Assembly: GCA_013397435.1 (NCBI GenBank)
Contig: VZRG01002320.1
Span: forward strand, 44,573 to 108,572
Length of the DNA stretch: 64,000 nucleotides
Source of the DNA: Erythrocercus mccallii
Taxonomy: Eukaryota > Chordata > Aves > Passeriformes > Dicruridae
Direction of reading: 5' to 3'
The translations under genes were made by a program, and so were the position numbers. Each line of letters begins with the position of its first letter. Positions within the stretch are counted from its first letter, which is position 1. Below, in pieces: positions 25,101-40,100 of this stretch. The notes under the pieces were generated by a model. That model was given only the letters and a program-made list of their open reading frames with translations. It searched no databases and was not told the origin of the DNA.

Positions 25101-28100
25101 AGTCTCTTGCATTTTCTTAAGTGATGTTTTGATCTAAGTGACATACCTACAGCCTCTGAAGTATTCAAAATCTGCAAAGACAAAAACAACAGTTGCTAGT
25201 GTATCTTATTAAAAGTCATACTAGGAGGAATGATACCAAGTTGTAACAGCTGTAACATTTTGATTCAGTGAGGACACATTCTCCTTGGTGTTTGGAGTGC
25301 TCTGTGAAATCCTGTTGTGTGATGGGTGTGATTGATGGACTTTCATATGGCTGAGAGTCATACTGGAAAGTGTCACCTTTGTTTCAGTGCCTTGCTTTGT
25401 GGAGTAAGTGTTAAGCCCTCAGAGAATTTCTGAAGCCTTAATGCTTCATATTAAATATCCCCTACAACAAAAGTTCAGGTTTTGATGAGGTCTAATTCCT
25501 GGAGGTGTGATTGTTAAGAGTTCACAAGTCCTGGGAGTTTATTAGGCTTTGGAGAGATTTGTTTTGTAGAGTATTGTACATAAAGTTCAGCGTATGCTTT
25601 TTTTAGTCCTGTTATGGTTTGTGTTTGTTTACTGAACATACTAAAGAATTAAAATTAAATACTGCAGTTTGTCAGTTGAAATGTTTTACAGATTTATGGC
25701 TTGAGCATTGAAGACAGTTCATAATGATTTGTTTTTGTAAATTCACAGTTGTCTTGTTTCTGAGGGTTGAAGCATGTTCTTGATTAATCCACAATGAACT
25801 TTGACAAAAAGTCTGCACTTGGCAGTCAGTGGTCTAAACTGACTTTACCTGCGTGGAATTTGAGTGTGATCTGCCCTAGATAGAAAAAGTAGTTTTATTT
25901 GTTAGACTATGAGGGTTTTTTCTCTTTTGTCTCTGAAGTTCTTAGTCACGTGGAAGGTCATGAACCCCAAAAACATTAACTCATGGCTGCCTAGCAGATA
26001 TTTTTTAACAAGGTTGTTAAATTAATTTTCATCTCTTAACCAGAAATCTTTAATAAATGTTAAGTAGCCTGCTAAGTAACTCTGCCCTTTGTTTCATTTA
26101 AACTATTTGTTCTTTCTTTTACTCCTGATATAATTTTAGTAGTGTTTACTAGTTTCCTTGTCCTTTTTATATTTCTGTGTTCCTTATTCATGGGATAGCA
26201 GAGCCCCAAACTTACATTATTCATCTCTTAAACCAGAGGATTAGAGGTTATGTGTATACTAAGTACTCCATAGCATGGAGATGCAGGTCATTTTTTGTGA
26301 AATATTACTATTGAGGAGTGAAGGAATGCTGATCCATTCTAGCAGTTATGGTTTGGAACAATGTTCAGCAAATATCAGATTCAAAAAGACATTTTCTTTT
26401 GAACATGGCCCAAAATAGTCATCAGAGGTATTTTTGGGGAATAGAAATATAGAAAGTAATATCCTTTAATGATCAATAAGGTGTACATAGGAGTGATGCT
26501 GTGCTACAGAGTACAGAAGGCAGTGATGACATATTCGTCATATTTGTATTAATTAGAAAAATTTAGGAGGAGGAGGAGTTAAGACTTTTCTAGCTCCAAA
26601 TAGTCTAGATATGCTTTTGGATAAAATATTAAATTGTTGTTGACATTAGTCTTCATAATCTTTTCTATAACATACTAATATCTTAGTGTTTCCAGTTACT
26701 GTAAAATTTAAACTGATTTTCTGTAGCACCAATCTTGACTTTAAAAGGGATATTTGATCTGTTTCATTATTCTGGTATTTCTTGCTGAAAAATGTCTTCA
26801 CTGCTTATTTGAAGACTGTTTTGTAAGTTTTGTCATTAGAGTTAAATCCCAGTTACAATAATGATAGGGTGTACAGCTTGTGTCCTTTAGCTCTTTTGTG
26901 TCACCCATTTGCCATATTCCAGAGTGTGGGGATTCGTAATTCACTTACCTGTGTAGCATAATCAACACACAGACTTAAGAGGTTTTTACCTGTCTTTGCA
27001 GTATTTTTGTAGGTCACTTACATTGCTGTTCTCTACACATTTTAACTGAGGGACAGCTGAGTTTTAACATTATTGTTCTGTGTTTTCTCTACAAGGCCTA
27101 AGGGGTCCTTTCAAGCAGAGGCATCAGGAGACTTTTGATACCCCTGCAACAACACTTGGCTTTTTTACTTTTCTTCATAGTGTAATATTTAGCTATGCAA
27201 TCTGCCTTTCAAGAGCAGAATCAGTTTTTCTTGGCTCCGTGTGTGACTTCTGGAGCTTAAAATCTTCACAGACCACAGGAGGGCAGCACAATCTCTTTGG
27301 ATATGGAGCTGTGCCTGGATGGATGGAGCTGTGCCCTGGACTAAGGAGTCATCCTGGAGAAAGATGCTTTTTATGTGGCAGTTTTCAGCTCAGTAATCTG
27401 TAGTCCCAAAATTTGGGACCACCTATTGTAAAAAGTGATTTAAAACATTTTCCCCCCCTCTTTGAATTAGAGTTGATAATTTACTAGTTGACACATTCAT
27501 TGTGTTGGAGTACTGAAACTGAAAGCAATAATTGTATAAACACATAGCAGGGGAACTCCTTCTGCCTTGAATGTTTTCAACTCTAAGAAAAGAGGTAACA
27601 GCTGAACAGAGAGTGAAGGAGAGGGAAATTTGATCAGCTCAACTTCTGTTGAAATTTTATATCCTTTGGGGAAAAGAAGTAATTTTGGGAAGATACTTGT
27701 AAGGAAATGAGGGGCTTAATGTAAATTTCTGGAAATTGTTTTCTGGCTTACAAGTAACAACACGTGGAAATTTATGCAAGAGATTTATTTTTTTAATTGG
27801 TCAATAAATACTGCAACATTTCAAGGGCCAATGTTTTGGAATTAAAAAACATGGTAGCGTCATAGACTAGGTTATGGCTGGAATTCAAAGGAAAAGGAAA
27901 TAACTTATTGAATATGTTAGAAGAAAAAATACACAAATGAAAGGATGTAAAAGAACTAACCAGTAATTCTCTAATTTTTGATTTTGTAGCAACACTGAGC
28001 ACATGAGAATATGTGACTATCCTCATTAGGATGGGAGGAAAGTAGAAGTGGAAGTCAGAAGGAAGGAAAAGTCAGAATGTGAAGAGCTGCTTGACCTTAA

Positions 28101-31100
28101 CATAGCACAGGAACAAAACAGTGAAAATGAATCCCAGAAACAAGGCAAAAAAGATTCTTTCTCTTAATTGAACCTTTTATGAATTCTCTCCCTGATATAA
28201 TCTTGCTTTCAAAAAACAAAGGCACTGGGAGATTACACAGAGGAGGAGATCAGATTGACTAAGTATGAGATGGAAGGTATAGTCTCTGTGCTTATGCACA
28301 GAAAAGACTACAGTCTAGAAAGCAAATGAAACTGAGCCCAAGTGTGTCTCCTTCTCTTTCTCAGTAAGAAAATAGTACAAACACATCAGAAGAATTTATA
28401 TTATGTTCTTACTCAAGTTTGTTCTGAGGCTAAGTCCTTTAAAAACATTATTTTTTCTTTGGGGGGAAAGTAGGACTTGCTGGAAGTTGAAATGTTTCAT
28501 AGATGATTTAAATTTTTTTGTAATGATCTTTGGAGAACCCATTAAATTATTTGTAGATTATTTGTGAATAGATGATTCAAGCTGTGTTCTTAATTTGCAG
28601 TTTTGATTTTACCTGTTTGTTGAAACTCTATTAATCTCTCCTACTTAGTATTTAATATCCTTAAGTAGTTATTTCTAAGGCTACTGGTAGTTTCCAGAGT
28701 TGGTTGCCCAGATTTTATGTGCATTCATAAATTATCATAGTAAATAAAGTGGAGGTTTATTTTGTAGTTATTAAACTAAACAGTTTCTTTCAGAAACGTA
28801 GGCAAACACATTTTGAACAACTTATTTTCCAACGTCAGGATTTTGTACATTGCAAGTATAGAACTACCTCATTGTAACATCAGAATCATTACTAAGGTAT
28901 TGCCAAGGGTTGTGCAGCATTAGTGAATTTCTGGGAGCTCTTCATTGACATTTTAGAAGGAGTTGATGAATCACAGCTTATTTCATCCCAGCAGTACAAC
29001 AGGCTCATGCACATAAGACGTACCTTGAACATAATGTTTGTGCTCAAAGGTGAGCACTGTGAGAGGGGCTGCATATACCTTCTTCTTCCCCAATCTGGCT
29101 GTATTGCAGAGTTGAGGTACAGAATTTGTTTCCAAACCATAAATCAGCAGTGACAAAGTGTGAGTTAAAGAGGAATTTTTCTGTCTCTTGCAGTTGCTTA
29201 TGGCTTCCATCTGCACGTTCATTGGTTTTGGATATTCGTGTTAAGAACCATGAACACATTACTTGGTTTGGATACAGTTTTACATTGGATAAGATCACGA
29301 GTTTGATTTTGGCTTTTCCTGAAGGCAAGTTTGTATGCACAGTTGTTCATTGAAAGTTCTAAATAGCAATTTCAAGGAAGTCAGTACTTCTGTGTTTCAG
29401 AAAAAACCCCAAACCTAATAGTGTTAAAAAAGGGTAAAATTAATTTGAATTATTCATAATATGTTCTGAGTAGTTTGATGCTTTCAAAACTTTTAATTAC
29501 ACAAAGGAAAGGCCAGGCTACTGTATGTTTAGTGTTTTATTGAAGGTGGTATTAATTATTTTGTACTCTAAATGCCTCTTCTCCAGATGGTTTGGAAATG
29601 CTTCTGAAAAGTTAATTTTTTGGCTCATGTCTCACGTCAAATTGCTGGCATCTTACCATAACAGTATCAAAAGGAGTTCACATCCTTTAGAAGCTTTTAA
29701 AGTATTGAAGAGCAAAGGCAAGTAGGAAGTTCATCTGTTTGTAGAATCATTTTGTAAGCATAGAAGAATTGGAGAATAATCTCAATATTAAAATGAGGGA
29801 ACCCTAATCTGAAGCAATAAAATTTGTCCCCTCCTAGTGCAGAATATTGATCTAAGTGTCCAGAGATAATGGAGAGAGATATGGTGCTTGTATTTCAGCT
29901 CGTGCTTTAAAAGTTTTGCAAGTCTGTCATGGTGTTGGTCTTTGTGTTGATGTTTAAGTGGCTCATGTAAGTAGTGTGAGTAGACCAGCTGAGATATCAT
30001 TCCTGTAGTCATTCCATCAGCACACCTTCCCTGGAATTTTCTGGTGTATCTAATTGGTGGAGGGCTCTTAAATCTGCTTAAATGCTCTTGAATATCCCAC
30101 TTGCAGATCTTCCATGTCTTCTTGTTTTTAGTGACAAGAAATAAGAAAACATCCACCCACCTCAAAGTCTAAGATTCTTAGGAGTATAGATGGTTCAGAG
30201 TGCTTCTGTGAAGCTGAACGGGACAAAGTTTTTACCTTGGCTTGTGGTTGCGTTGCATGTTTTCTGCAGAATTCCATTTGTTAGGCAGAGTATGCTGGAC
30301 AAAAGTAAAAATGGACTCTTAAGCTCTGCTGTTTTATACAAACACTCCTTGCTGTCTTAAACTTTGTACTCAATACCTTTAAGGCTGCACTGAACATGAG
30401 CTCAGGTTGTAAACAGTTCTAGGCTGGATATGTAATGTTCAAGGCTGCATATGGAAACGAATTTTCTTTCCCTGTCCTTCATAGCTTGAGACAGGGAGAA
30501 GTGTTGGTGCCTGTCATCACCTGCCATGAGCTAGCGTTTCATTCTGCATCCTGGATTGGGTCATGAGTTTTGGTACAAGTTCACAGGGAGTTAATTAACC
30601 AGTGTCTTTAGCAAACAACACAGTGCTTTTACTTGCACAATATTTGCTAGTTTTGTGCAAGAAATAAGTCAATTTATAGATATAATGTCTTGAATCATAT
30701 CTCTTATTTCTATTGTGTCTTATGCTGGTAATGAGTATATTTTGCTTTGAATTTTATGCATCTGTCTATATAAGTCTTATGTTTCTGTATTGTCAACAGA
30801 AGCTACGTGTATATATGTTGCCTGATCTCAAAATGCTTTTTTCAATATTGTACCTAGGGATTGGTGCTTGTAGCTCATCTTCCCTTTCATACAGGAAAAG
30901 GATGTAGTTTAATCTTTGTTTAGAAATAGTAACTTGAAAAAATGACTTTCTGCACAAGGTAAATTTTGTGGACTTTAATGGCAAATTCAGCATTAATATG
31001 GATAAATGTCTAGTATTTGTGATTTTTTAATTTGATGATTTGGGCTTTTTAACTTATATTCTTTAGACCTTTTCAGTAGTAACAGGCAGAATTACTGGTT

Positions 31101-34100
31101 TTACTTTTAGCAAGTATCATATGACCGCTACAAATCTAAGTTTGAGCTTTTTTATCATAGTAGTCATCTGTTGGTCTGCAGAGTTCGAAGGCCAGGGTCT
31201 TTCCTGTTCTTTGTATTCCTGTAGCACCTCAGGTTCACAACAGAAGCAATGGTCTCCTTGTCAGATGTCTTTGCAGTAGAAGTCTGATCTGAATTAGATA
31301 TTGGCGTGCTGCTGTAACTGTGACAAATTAGTACACAGTTTGGAACTTGTGCCTGGATACTGCTGTGCTAGTCCTGAAAGGACACCTGAAACCTGGCTTG
31401 GCTTAACAGCAGTGCGTTAGAGACCATGGTGGCTAAATAAAAGCTGTTTCAGAACAAATTAAATGTTTCTTGAAAAAAAGTTGGGGCAAGGGAGGTGAAA
31501 TAGAAGTGTTATTTGAGTTCCCAGAGTGATGTTGAATCAATGCTTTGCCATAGGAGGAACCTTCCTTTTTTTGCTTCAGTAGTAGTAGCACACAAGTATA
31601 TTATAAAATTGTATTGTAGGATATTTATGACAGCCTTTAAAATAATTAGGTTTATGGATGTGCTTCATTTTTCTTGTAATGGAAATACAAAACTGTAAGC
31701 AAGTACTGTGAAAAGTCTTGTCACCAGGAGGTTTATTTTTTTGTATGTAACTTTTAGAATCAAGGGTTAAGAAAGGATGTTTACTCTTGAACAGCTTCTG
31801 AATTTATTCTTGTAGATAATGTGGTTCTTTACCCATGAAGTATAGCTTTTCTATGTGTGTTAATGCTGAATATCAAGGAATATTATTTTGAAAGCCAACA
31901 TAAATGGATATATAGCTATCTTTCAAAATCGTTAGTGTCCCTGTGTTCTATATTGTATTTTTTGAGCACAGTCTACTACTATACAGTTTTTGTGAAGCAC
32001 TGCCATTATTTCTTCAGTATGCTCTCATCATTTTTGAAAGACTGGGAATGATTTCTTCATTGAAATAATCTGCTTCTCTAAAAACAAACCCCCCCAAAAA
32101 ACCCAGCCTGAACTGAGGCAGAACACTTCTTAATCCTCTATTTTATGCTACTCAAAAACATCTGCCAAATGGATTACTTTCCATCTTATCTGCAGCATGT
32201 ATTTGACCTTCCTCTGGTTGTGCTTGTTGCCCAATGCTTTGGCCCACTTGTGATCTCTTGATGTATATTGGCCTTATAAGCTCTCTGTAACTTATATGGA
32301 TGATGTTAGGTAAGACATAATGCAGAAAATAAATCATAACTTCAGTCAAACTTTCTTGAATTTTGGATCTTATTTGTTTTGTAAACAAAGGTAAGTTTGT
32401 TCTTTCCATGTTCGTGTCCCCCAGTTCCTTTTTATTTTTCTCAATAGATGCATTTTGCACCTCTGTATGTTTTTAACTGTGGCATGAAGATCATAATCAC
32501 AGCTGATTCTCGCTTGAAGGGAGCAAGTACAACATAAGGCAGAGATTATCAATGTTGGACTCCTATTTGAGCCACAAGGTCAGAAATTTTATATAAAGAT
32601 AAGCTTGGTAGGTTGTTGCAATTACAAACAGTGGGGCTGAAAATCACAGGAGTAATTCTGCAAAACATGGTAGCTGCTTGCAGATTGCACTTCACCTGGG
32701 TTTGTGTCACATTCAAAACATGCACTTTTATGTGGACACACTTGTTCATGATTGTGCTGTCACAAAGATGATTTTATGGCATATTTTTTCCAGAAAGTCC
32801 TGCAAGGATATTTAATAAATATGGTAATAGTTGCTTAAAAACCATCTGTTTCTTAAGCTAGCTAAACAGATATAAGGAAACTTCCTTTTGATGTTGTTTT
32901 TATTTAGTAAATTTAATTTTTGCAGTGGCTTGTATAGCTTACTCTTCCTCAATACAACCATGTGTGCACGTTGTTTCAGGGTAGAAATAGTCCTGCTGAG
33001 GTCATGTAAAAACTGAGCAAAATCAAAAAAACTGAGCAGAATCACAACTTTTTAATTTTATGTTGTTCATTAAGGTGACTCAGATTTGCTACTGTGCACT
33101 ATACACAATGCCGAAGAAATAAGCATTAAGGCTAGTTATTTCTTTCGGTTTTGTATCACAAATATGGTGCACAGGTGAGTGCCCCCTACTGCAAGGTTTT
33201 CATTTATTCTGTTGTGTGTCAGAGAGGGACAAAGCACAGTGCTCAACTAATTTTTCTGAAGTATTTTCAGTAGTAATTAATTAAATAAAAGAAAAACCCT
33301 AGCACTAATATTTTAGTTATTAACTCAAAACAGCTTTATGGAGAAATCAAATCTGATAGAATGTGGTCTGTTGTCCATTTGTAAGACATCCAGTGGCTGC
33401 TGCATGAGTAAGATTAGAAGCATACTTTGTTACTATATTTTTGTATAAAGCTGCAGTACAAGAGAAGAAATGGGTTTTACAGACTTTGATTTATCAAAGG
33501 ATCTTGAATTCCTTTGTACTTAAGGGGGGAATTGAATGGAAAACCATTGATTCTCTTCCATCCTCAAATTTCAGTGCCTGTAGACTATCTTGCATTTTTC
33601 TGCTAATATTTGCATTATGCAGGTACACAATGGAGGTTGTGATTACTATTTTGCAGCTCAGGTTTTCATGGCTTTTTGAATTAAAAATACCTCTTAAAAT
33701 AACTGAAAACTCAGTTAAGGATACTTCTGTAGTCCCATATAATCTCTTTTCTCCCATTGTAATAAAAACTTTTCCATGTAATTGCAATATAATTTTTAGT
33801 ATAGATATGCTTTTTCTGGCTTTGGATGTTCTCAGCTTGGTTTACTCCAGAAGTGGTTTAATCTAAGTAAAATAATCCCATCCGATTTCCTCAAAATAAT
33901 CCCATTCTTAAAGCAGAAACACCCATTTTAAGGATTTTATTTGTATAATGCTATTGATTTGACTGATGACCCATCTCACTGTGGGTTATGCTTTGTGCTG
34001 TATTAGTTACTGTCAGAACAGTTTTGTGTCTTTGGCTTGAGGAGAATTTGCACACAACATCCATACCCCATTAGCTTACTCTTCTCCAAATGCTTCCTTT

Positions 34101-37100
34101 GCTCTCTGGGTAAATAAGGGCTTGAGCATCTGCAGAACATCTGTCTCAGAGCTCCCAACAGGAGTGTGGATGTGCCCTGCTCTCAAAGGTGGGGTCCATG
34201 AAAGGGTGAAGGATCCCTGTGTTTCTCAGTTCCTTTCACCTACTTAGGGGAGCTTTGATTTCCTTGATCCCAGGGTTACTGGGATCTTTCCTTCTCCATT
34301 CCCTGCACAATTTTAACTCCAGAGAAGGAATGCTGGCTGTCAGTGTGTACATTGTAGGTAGAATGGGATGCAGTAGGAATCTTGCTGATTGTTCTGTGTG
34401 GAGTTTGTGAATAAGACGACTTAGGACAGTAGGGTAACAGAACATGAAAACTATTCCCCACTCTGAAGAAGGCAACTCTATTGCTGTCTGAGCTTCATAT
34501 GTATTTGCTTAAGCCCAATTTGTGTGTGTACATGTGGCAGGCCAAATTTGTTCAAATATACCAAACAATCCCTGCAGTATAGAGATTTTATTTTCCTCCT
34601 TATCTAGTGATTTTAGAATGTCCTCATTTATAAATGATGTGAAACATTCCTATAGTCATTTATTAGAAATGTGTGCTTATATATATTGGAACAGATTGTG
34701 TGTTTAAGAACTGCTAGCTGATGCACTGCCTAGCAGATGCACTACTGAGGTATGTCTTTGACAGGTATTGCTATAAAGTCTACAGACTATTCATTTGTTT
34801 CAATGTTAGACATCCTCTCTTACAATTTAGTAGGTGATGGCAGGGTCTGTAGCCGCAGATACTTGGTGACCTATTAGATCAATTTCTGCATCAGCATTAA
34901 AAGATGATGACAGAGTAAATGTGTCTGTATGACCTCCAGTACGACAGCTCTTTATTCATATTCACATTTGGTGGTGGTGAAGGAAATAGAGTTCTGAGAT
35001 GGGTTTTGCACTAGAAGGGCAGTAGAGCCTCCAGAGGTCTTATCCAAAAAAACATTGCCGTGATGACTTTTTGTGCTGGGTTTTTTTGTTTGTTTTCCAG
35101 CTTTTGGCTCCTGTGACATTATACTGGCACATAAAGTTTGTGTCAAAGCCCATTTGCTACACAACACGCTACAAATCATTGTCTGTTGTTTGAATATCTT
35201 AGGTTTATAAGTCTATGTTTAGTCGTGTATTTTTTCATTAAGGCAGATGTTTCATGAACATGCCTTCTGGCAGTTAGTGGGAGATACATTTTCTTTTTAA
35301 GTTTCTGAAGGCAGATATTTCTTTAGTCTGAGTCTTTGTTTAGTTGACAGACCTGATTAATTTCTGTTGGAAAAGAGTTCATAATTTTTCATTTCTGCTG
35401 GCTTCAATTTACAGAAATTCAGCAAGCTGTTTGAATTGACTTTAGTTCATGCTGCACAGCTTTTCTGTCTCTCTCCATCCCCTCAACACTGTTTGTCTAA
35501 TTTTGTTCACATATTATAAAGTAACAAAATGAGGACATGAAGAAGGAAGAGGATACTCTTGTACATTTTCTCCTCTAAACTAATTAGTACAGAGTTTTTG
35601 TGTGGGAGATAAGTCTATGGATGACCTTTCTGTTTAGTTAGGTGGCGTTTAAGTATGCTGGTAGTTTGTAGAATAAACAGAAGTGATGTGTAAAGCAGAA
35701 AGTGCTGCTCTTTGTCTGCAGCCAGCTGCTCTGAGTCGCTCGCTGTGGAAGGGCCAAATGAAGTCATGACTTTGTGTCCTAATGCTCCTACCTGTAGAGC
35801 CTGGGGAAATGGAGTGCAGTACTGGGCTGGTGCCCACAGTTTCTTTAACTTTTTTTCCCAATTTAAATCTAGGTCTCTGTTTCAAAGGTGGTTGAAGGGA
35901 TTTATGGATTTTTCTTGATTATTTGCTTTCATAAACTATGTAAGAATAATACAAAAGGCCACCTGGCACAAAACTGCTTAAGACACAAGAAAAAGGAGCC
36001 TTTTATTATTATAACCACTGGTCAACAAATGCCGATTTTATGTATTTGTTGTCTTGGAAACTCACTTTTGCCTCTGCTTTGGATTTCAGGAAAATGAGTT
36101 AACCTGTGAGATATTTTCAAGCTTGAGTACTTTTACATAGTTATAGTGCTTATAATAACAGAACACCCTCTTCTCCTCTTTTGTCAATCATGTATGTAGG
36201 TAGTGGAGAACTGTGTGCACAACTAGCTTTTCATCAGTGTTTCGTTTCCGAGGTTATCTTACATTGGATTGGCCAGAATTTTTAAAAAAATTCCATCGTT
36301 AGGCAGCTTTTGAATTGATATAATCAACTTGTCTCTTCACTGGTGTTTTATACATGCTCTGAAAACCTTCTAGGAATGTATTTGTGACATGTTGCATAAG
36401 CTGACAGTTCTGTGTTATTTGAGAGGCATTTCCCCCCCTTTTTTAGTGTAGTCCTTCAGAAATGTATTAAAACACATTGAAATTTTATTTAATTTTCATC
36501 TTCTAAACTTGTTGTAAAATGTTACATGTTGCATATTTTTGACTTGTCATGAAGAATTTCTATGGATGGCAGGATTGTTTAACTTCACAATCTTTCTAAT
36601 ATAAAGTGTGCAATAAAGTAGCATTAGATGGTAATGGGTGATTATTGCTATGTAATATGATCCAGATGACCACACTGTTATTTTTATATATTAAAAGGAA
36701 AGGAGTGGATATTTATTCTGTTTCATTGTTTTGTCTTCCACTGAATCATAATTTATTTGTGCTGGTTATTGTTAGTTTGTGCTCACCTAACTTGGCAGGA
36801 TTTGAATGGGTGGTTTGGATTACTGACAACAATGAAAAGGAGCACTTTGAACAGCAGCATTCTGCAAAATGCCCGGATTCTGTTAGTGTGGATAAATATC
36901 TGTTACAGCTTTAAAGGCGGTGGGGGTACCAATGGACTGGCTGTCTTTAAGAATACATTTGTTACAAAGCCTGGCTTTTTTTCTCTAATAGTAAATGCCA
37001 GTCTTGATTAGCAAGTGGTCTGGTTCTTTCTACATGGTTACAGAACCTCTCCAAGCTGAGAATGCTGAGATACATGTTGGTTTCAACCCAAACCGGTTAC

Positions 37101-40100
37101 TAAGAGCACATAGACATACTAAAGGACAATTTAGTAACTGTACTTGGCTGTGGCATGCTACCTGCAAAGTTGCACAGCAGGCATTCTGTAACAGGTTCTT
37201 AATTATGGGACTTTCTCAGACTGTGAAGGCACAATGAGTAAGCCACATGAGGCACTGCCATCTCAGCAACTTGTGGCTTACTCATTGTGCCTTCACAGTC
37301 TGAGAAAGCACTGGAGGAAAAAGACTGTGGAAAGAGAAGTGCTGATTGAAATGTTTTGTTAGTGGTGGTTTTGTTTGTTCGCTTTGCCAAAATCTTTCAT
37401 ATGAACTACTAATGGCAAAAGTTTATTTATTCCAGAGTGCAACTCTGGAGGTTAAACAAACTTGAATGTTGATCATCAGCATTTACAGTGGTAAACTGGT
37501 AACCTGGCACAAGCAGATACTGATGTTCAGCATCAGAGATTAAAAGAACACTTATCCAAAGCTGGTGACTCACTTAAATTGTATAGAAAATAGCCTACTT
37601 AGCTATGTATTCAAAGGAAATAGTTGTGTTTGCTATCTAAACTGCAGTTCATTTGGATTCCCCTCTGCCCCAACTTTGCTTCAAAAATTAATTAGGAACA
37701 AAAATGAAGGAAAAAAGTTGAATGGTCAAGCAGTTACTATTGCTGAATTAAAACCTTATGATAGAGTTCTGTAATTCCTACATTTCCTCTGGACTCTTGA
37801 ATGTTTTTTCAGCCCTTTTAGCTAACATAAGCCACATGAATACCAAAGGCACCCTTTTCATAGAGCAAATTTGATTGAGTTTCCTAAAATTTTCATAAAC
37901 TCCAGATTTATACAGGATTAAGCTATAAGTGCTGTGATAATCGCAGTGTGTAGATCAGACAGAATTCAGAGAATGTAGAAATGTGTAACCTTGGCCTTTC
38001 CATGTGCAACTTGGATGCCTTTGTTTGGAAGTTATATACAGCCATTGTGAAATGATATTATTTGCATATTGAAATGTCAGTCATCAAACCTTTGCAGTGT
38101 GGGATTTAATTTTTATAATGACTGAAATTCAGGATGAAATTTCAAGGATGAAATTCCTTTTCATCAGGATGTTCTGGACGAATTCCTCCAGCCATTCATC
38201 TTTGTAAAGTAAACAGGCATAATGTGTAAAGTTAAGCTGAAAGTCCTGTTTGTCCTTCAGCCAGTTGTCCAATTGCTTGACACGTAAGGGCCAAATGAAG
38301 CATATCTGTCTTCCAAGCAGCCTTTTTTTTTGTTTCTGGTTTATTATTTCAGGTGCTCTCACTCTTATTGATAAGCAAATGAAAGACAGGAATCATCTGA
38401 ATTATTAATATAGCTAATATGTAATTTTTTTCCTTAATTAGAGGTGGTGATGGGAATTAATGAGTTGGTGTAGATACAATATATCAGAAGGGTTCTTTCG
38501 GGCTTTCCCTTAATTCTTTGCAATTCACAACTTTCTGTTCAGAGGCAATTCTGTCCTTACCTTTTCCTTAACAATCAGTTATAAACAATTCAGCATAAGG
38601 AGCTCAGAAGGGGAAATCTCTGTTCCTGCTGTCTCTTAACTGCTGTGAGCTGGTCCCCTGCAGGCAAGCTGCTGCTGGCCAGCTGTGAGTGTGAATGGCA
38701 GAAGCTTCTGGCCCTTGCTCTGACCTCAGCAGCAGCCTCTGGTTCCTGCTGGGGAAGGAGCTCTCCTGTTTTTACAAGGACAAGCATTCTTAGTCCCTGA
38801 TGAGAACTGACTTCAATTCCCATTTCTCAGCAAGACAGTAGCTGTTGATCAGTATATTAGGCTTGTGAGAGGTAAACAAAATATTTAATTCTGGGTTCCT
38901 TGTCAGGCAGTGACATCTTAATTTGAAGATATTTTGCAGAAAGTGAGGAACCCCTGCCTCCCAAGCCTGGATGTTGCTGACGTTTGGTATAGTGTTGTGT
39001 GTAGGTAGAACAGCACTCCTTTTGGAGTTAGAGACCTTTTCCCACATTTAGTACAGCAGAGGCTGCTTTTCCCTTTCCTTTATTCTTCCCCAAACGTTTT
39101 ATCATCTTTCACTTTTTACGTTTTGTATCGCTGTGCTTTCTTCCTGACATCTGAAACACTTCACCATAAGTGATAGGTGGTTTAGGGTGGTGATAGGGCA
39201 CATCAGGAGCATAAGATACAGGCAGAGTATCTGACTTGATGGAATCTTGACCTTAAAGGAGTGATGGTAAGGCAGAAAGGTGAAGAAAGCAGAGTGGAAG
39301 AGTGGCAGTGTATGAACACATGTGCAAAGAAGTGAAAGAATTGGATGATTGCAGTGTCTTTTTTTTTCTGCCCATAATTCTGGCATGACATTGTGAAACA
39401 AAACAATTCCCTTATCTTTGGGATTCTAGAAAATAGCTTGAAAGTATGAATCTCAAAGGCTTCAGAATGAGAAGAAAGGTGAACAGATATTCTCAGTTAG
39501 CTTAAATGTGTAGGAGCTGGGAACTTTGGAACTAATCTAATGTTTTGGGAAAGGTGCTGGCACATGATTTTTGTGAAAATTGCTGTTGGCAATATTATAA
39601 TGTGATAAACTTAGAAGAGCATGACTAGCAAATACTAGTGTGGATAGCACTCATTAATTTAAGTACATATAGAGGCTTCATAATCTAGTATAAAATAGTT
39701 TTAAAATAGTATAAATAGTAGATTAATGTGTTAACATTATGTTAGATTATTTTTCTAGTTTGCTTTTTGCTTAATATTTAGAAAAAAAGTTTTGAAGGTA
39801 AGCAATTGGGAAAAAACCAAGCAACAAATATTTTTAAAGTAGAACACAGTTATATTCAGGGGGACCTCAACATTAATTTTGATTTCTTTTTACTATCTGT
39901 ATATCTTTATGGCTTTTAAAGGTGCCTTATTCTTTTCTTGCTTAAAATGCAAAAAAAAAAAAAAAAAAAGTTCCTGCTTAGGCTGTCAAGGGTCAGTTTT
40001 CATAGCTGTCTGACCTTTTTAGACTACACCAAGATAGTGTATGTGAGATGTAGGGAGGTTTTGTGCCTGAAGTGATAAAACTATTTTGCACAGCTTGCCT

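Noticed and set aside
27080..27403. 107-codon plus-strand frame in the large GSTCD intron
   Set aside because: No domain and no conserved motif. It looks like chance.
29788..30165. 125-codon minus-strand frame in the large GSTCD intron
   Set aside because: His/Lys-rich random-looking sequence with no recognised family. Possible but unsupported.
33441..33866. 141-codon plus-strand frame in the large GSTCD intron
   Set aside because: Hydrophobic AT-driven composition, no domain, no splice signals and no promoter seen.
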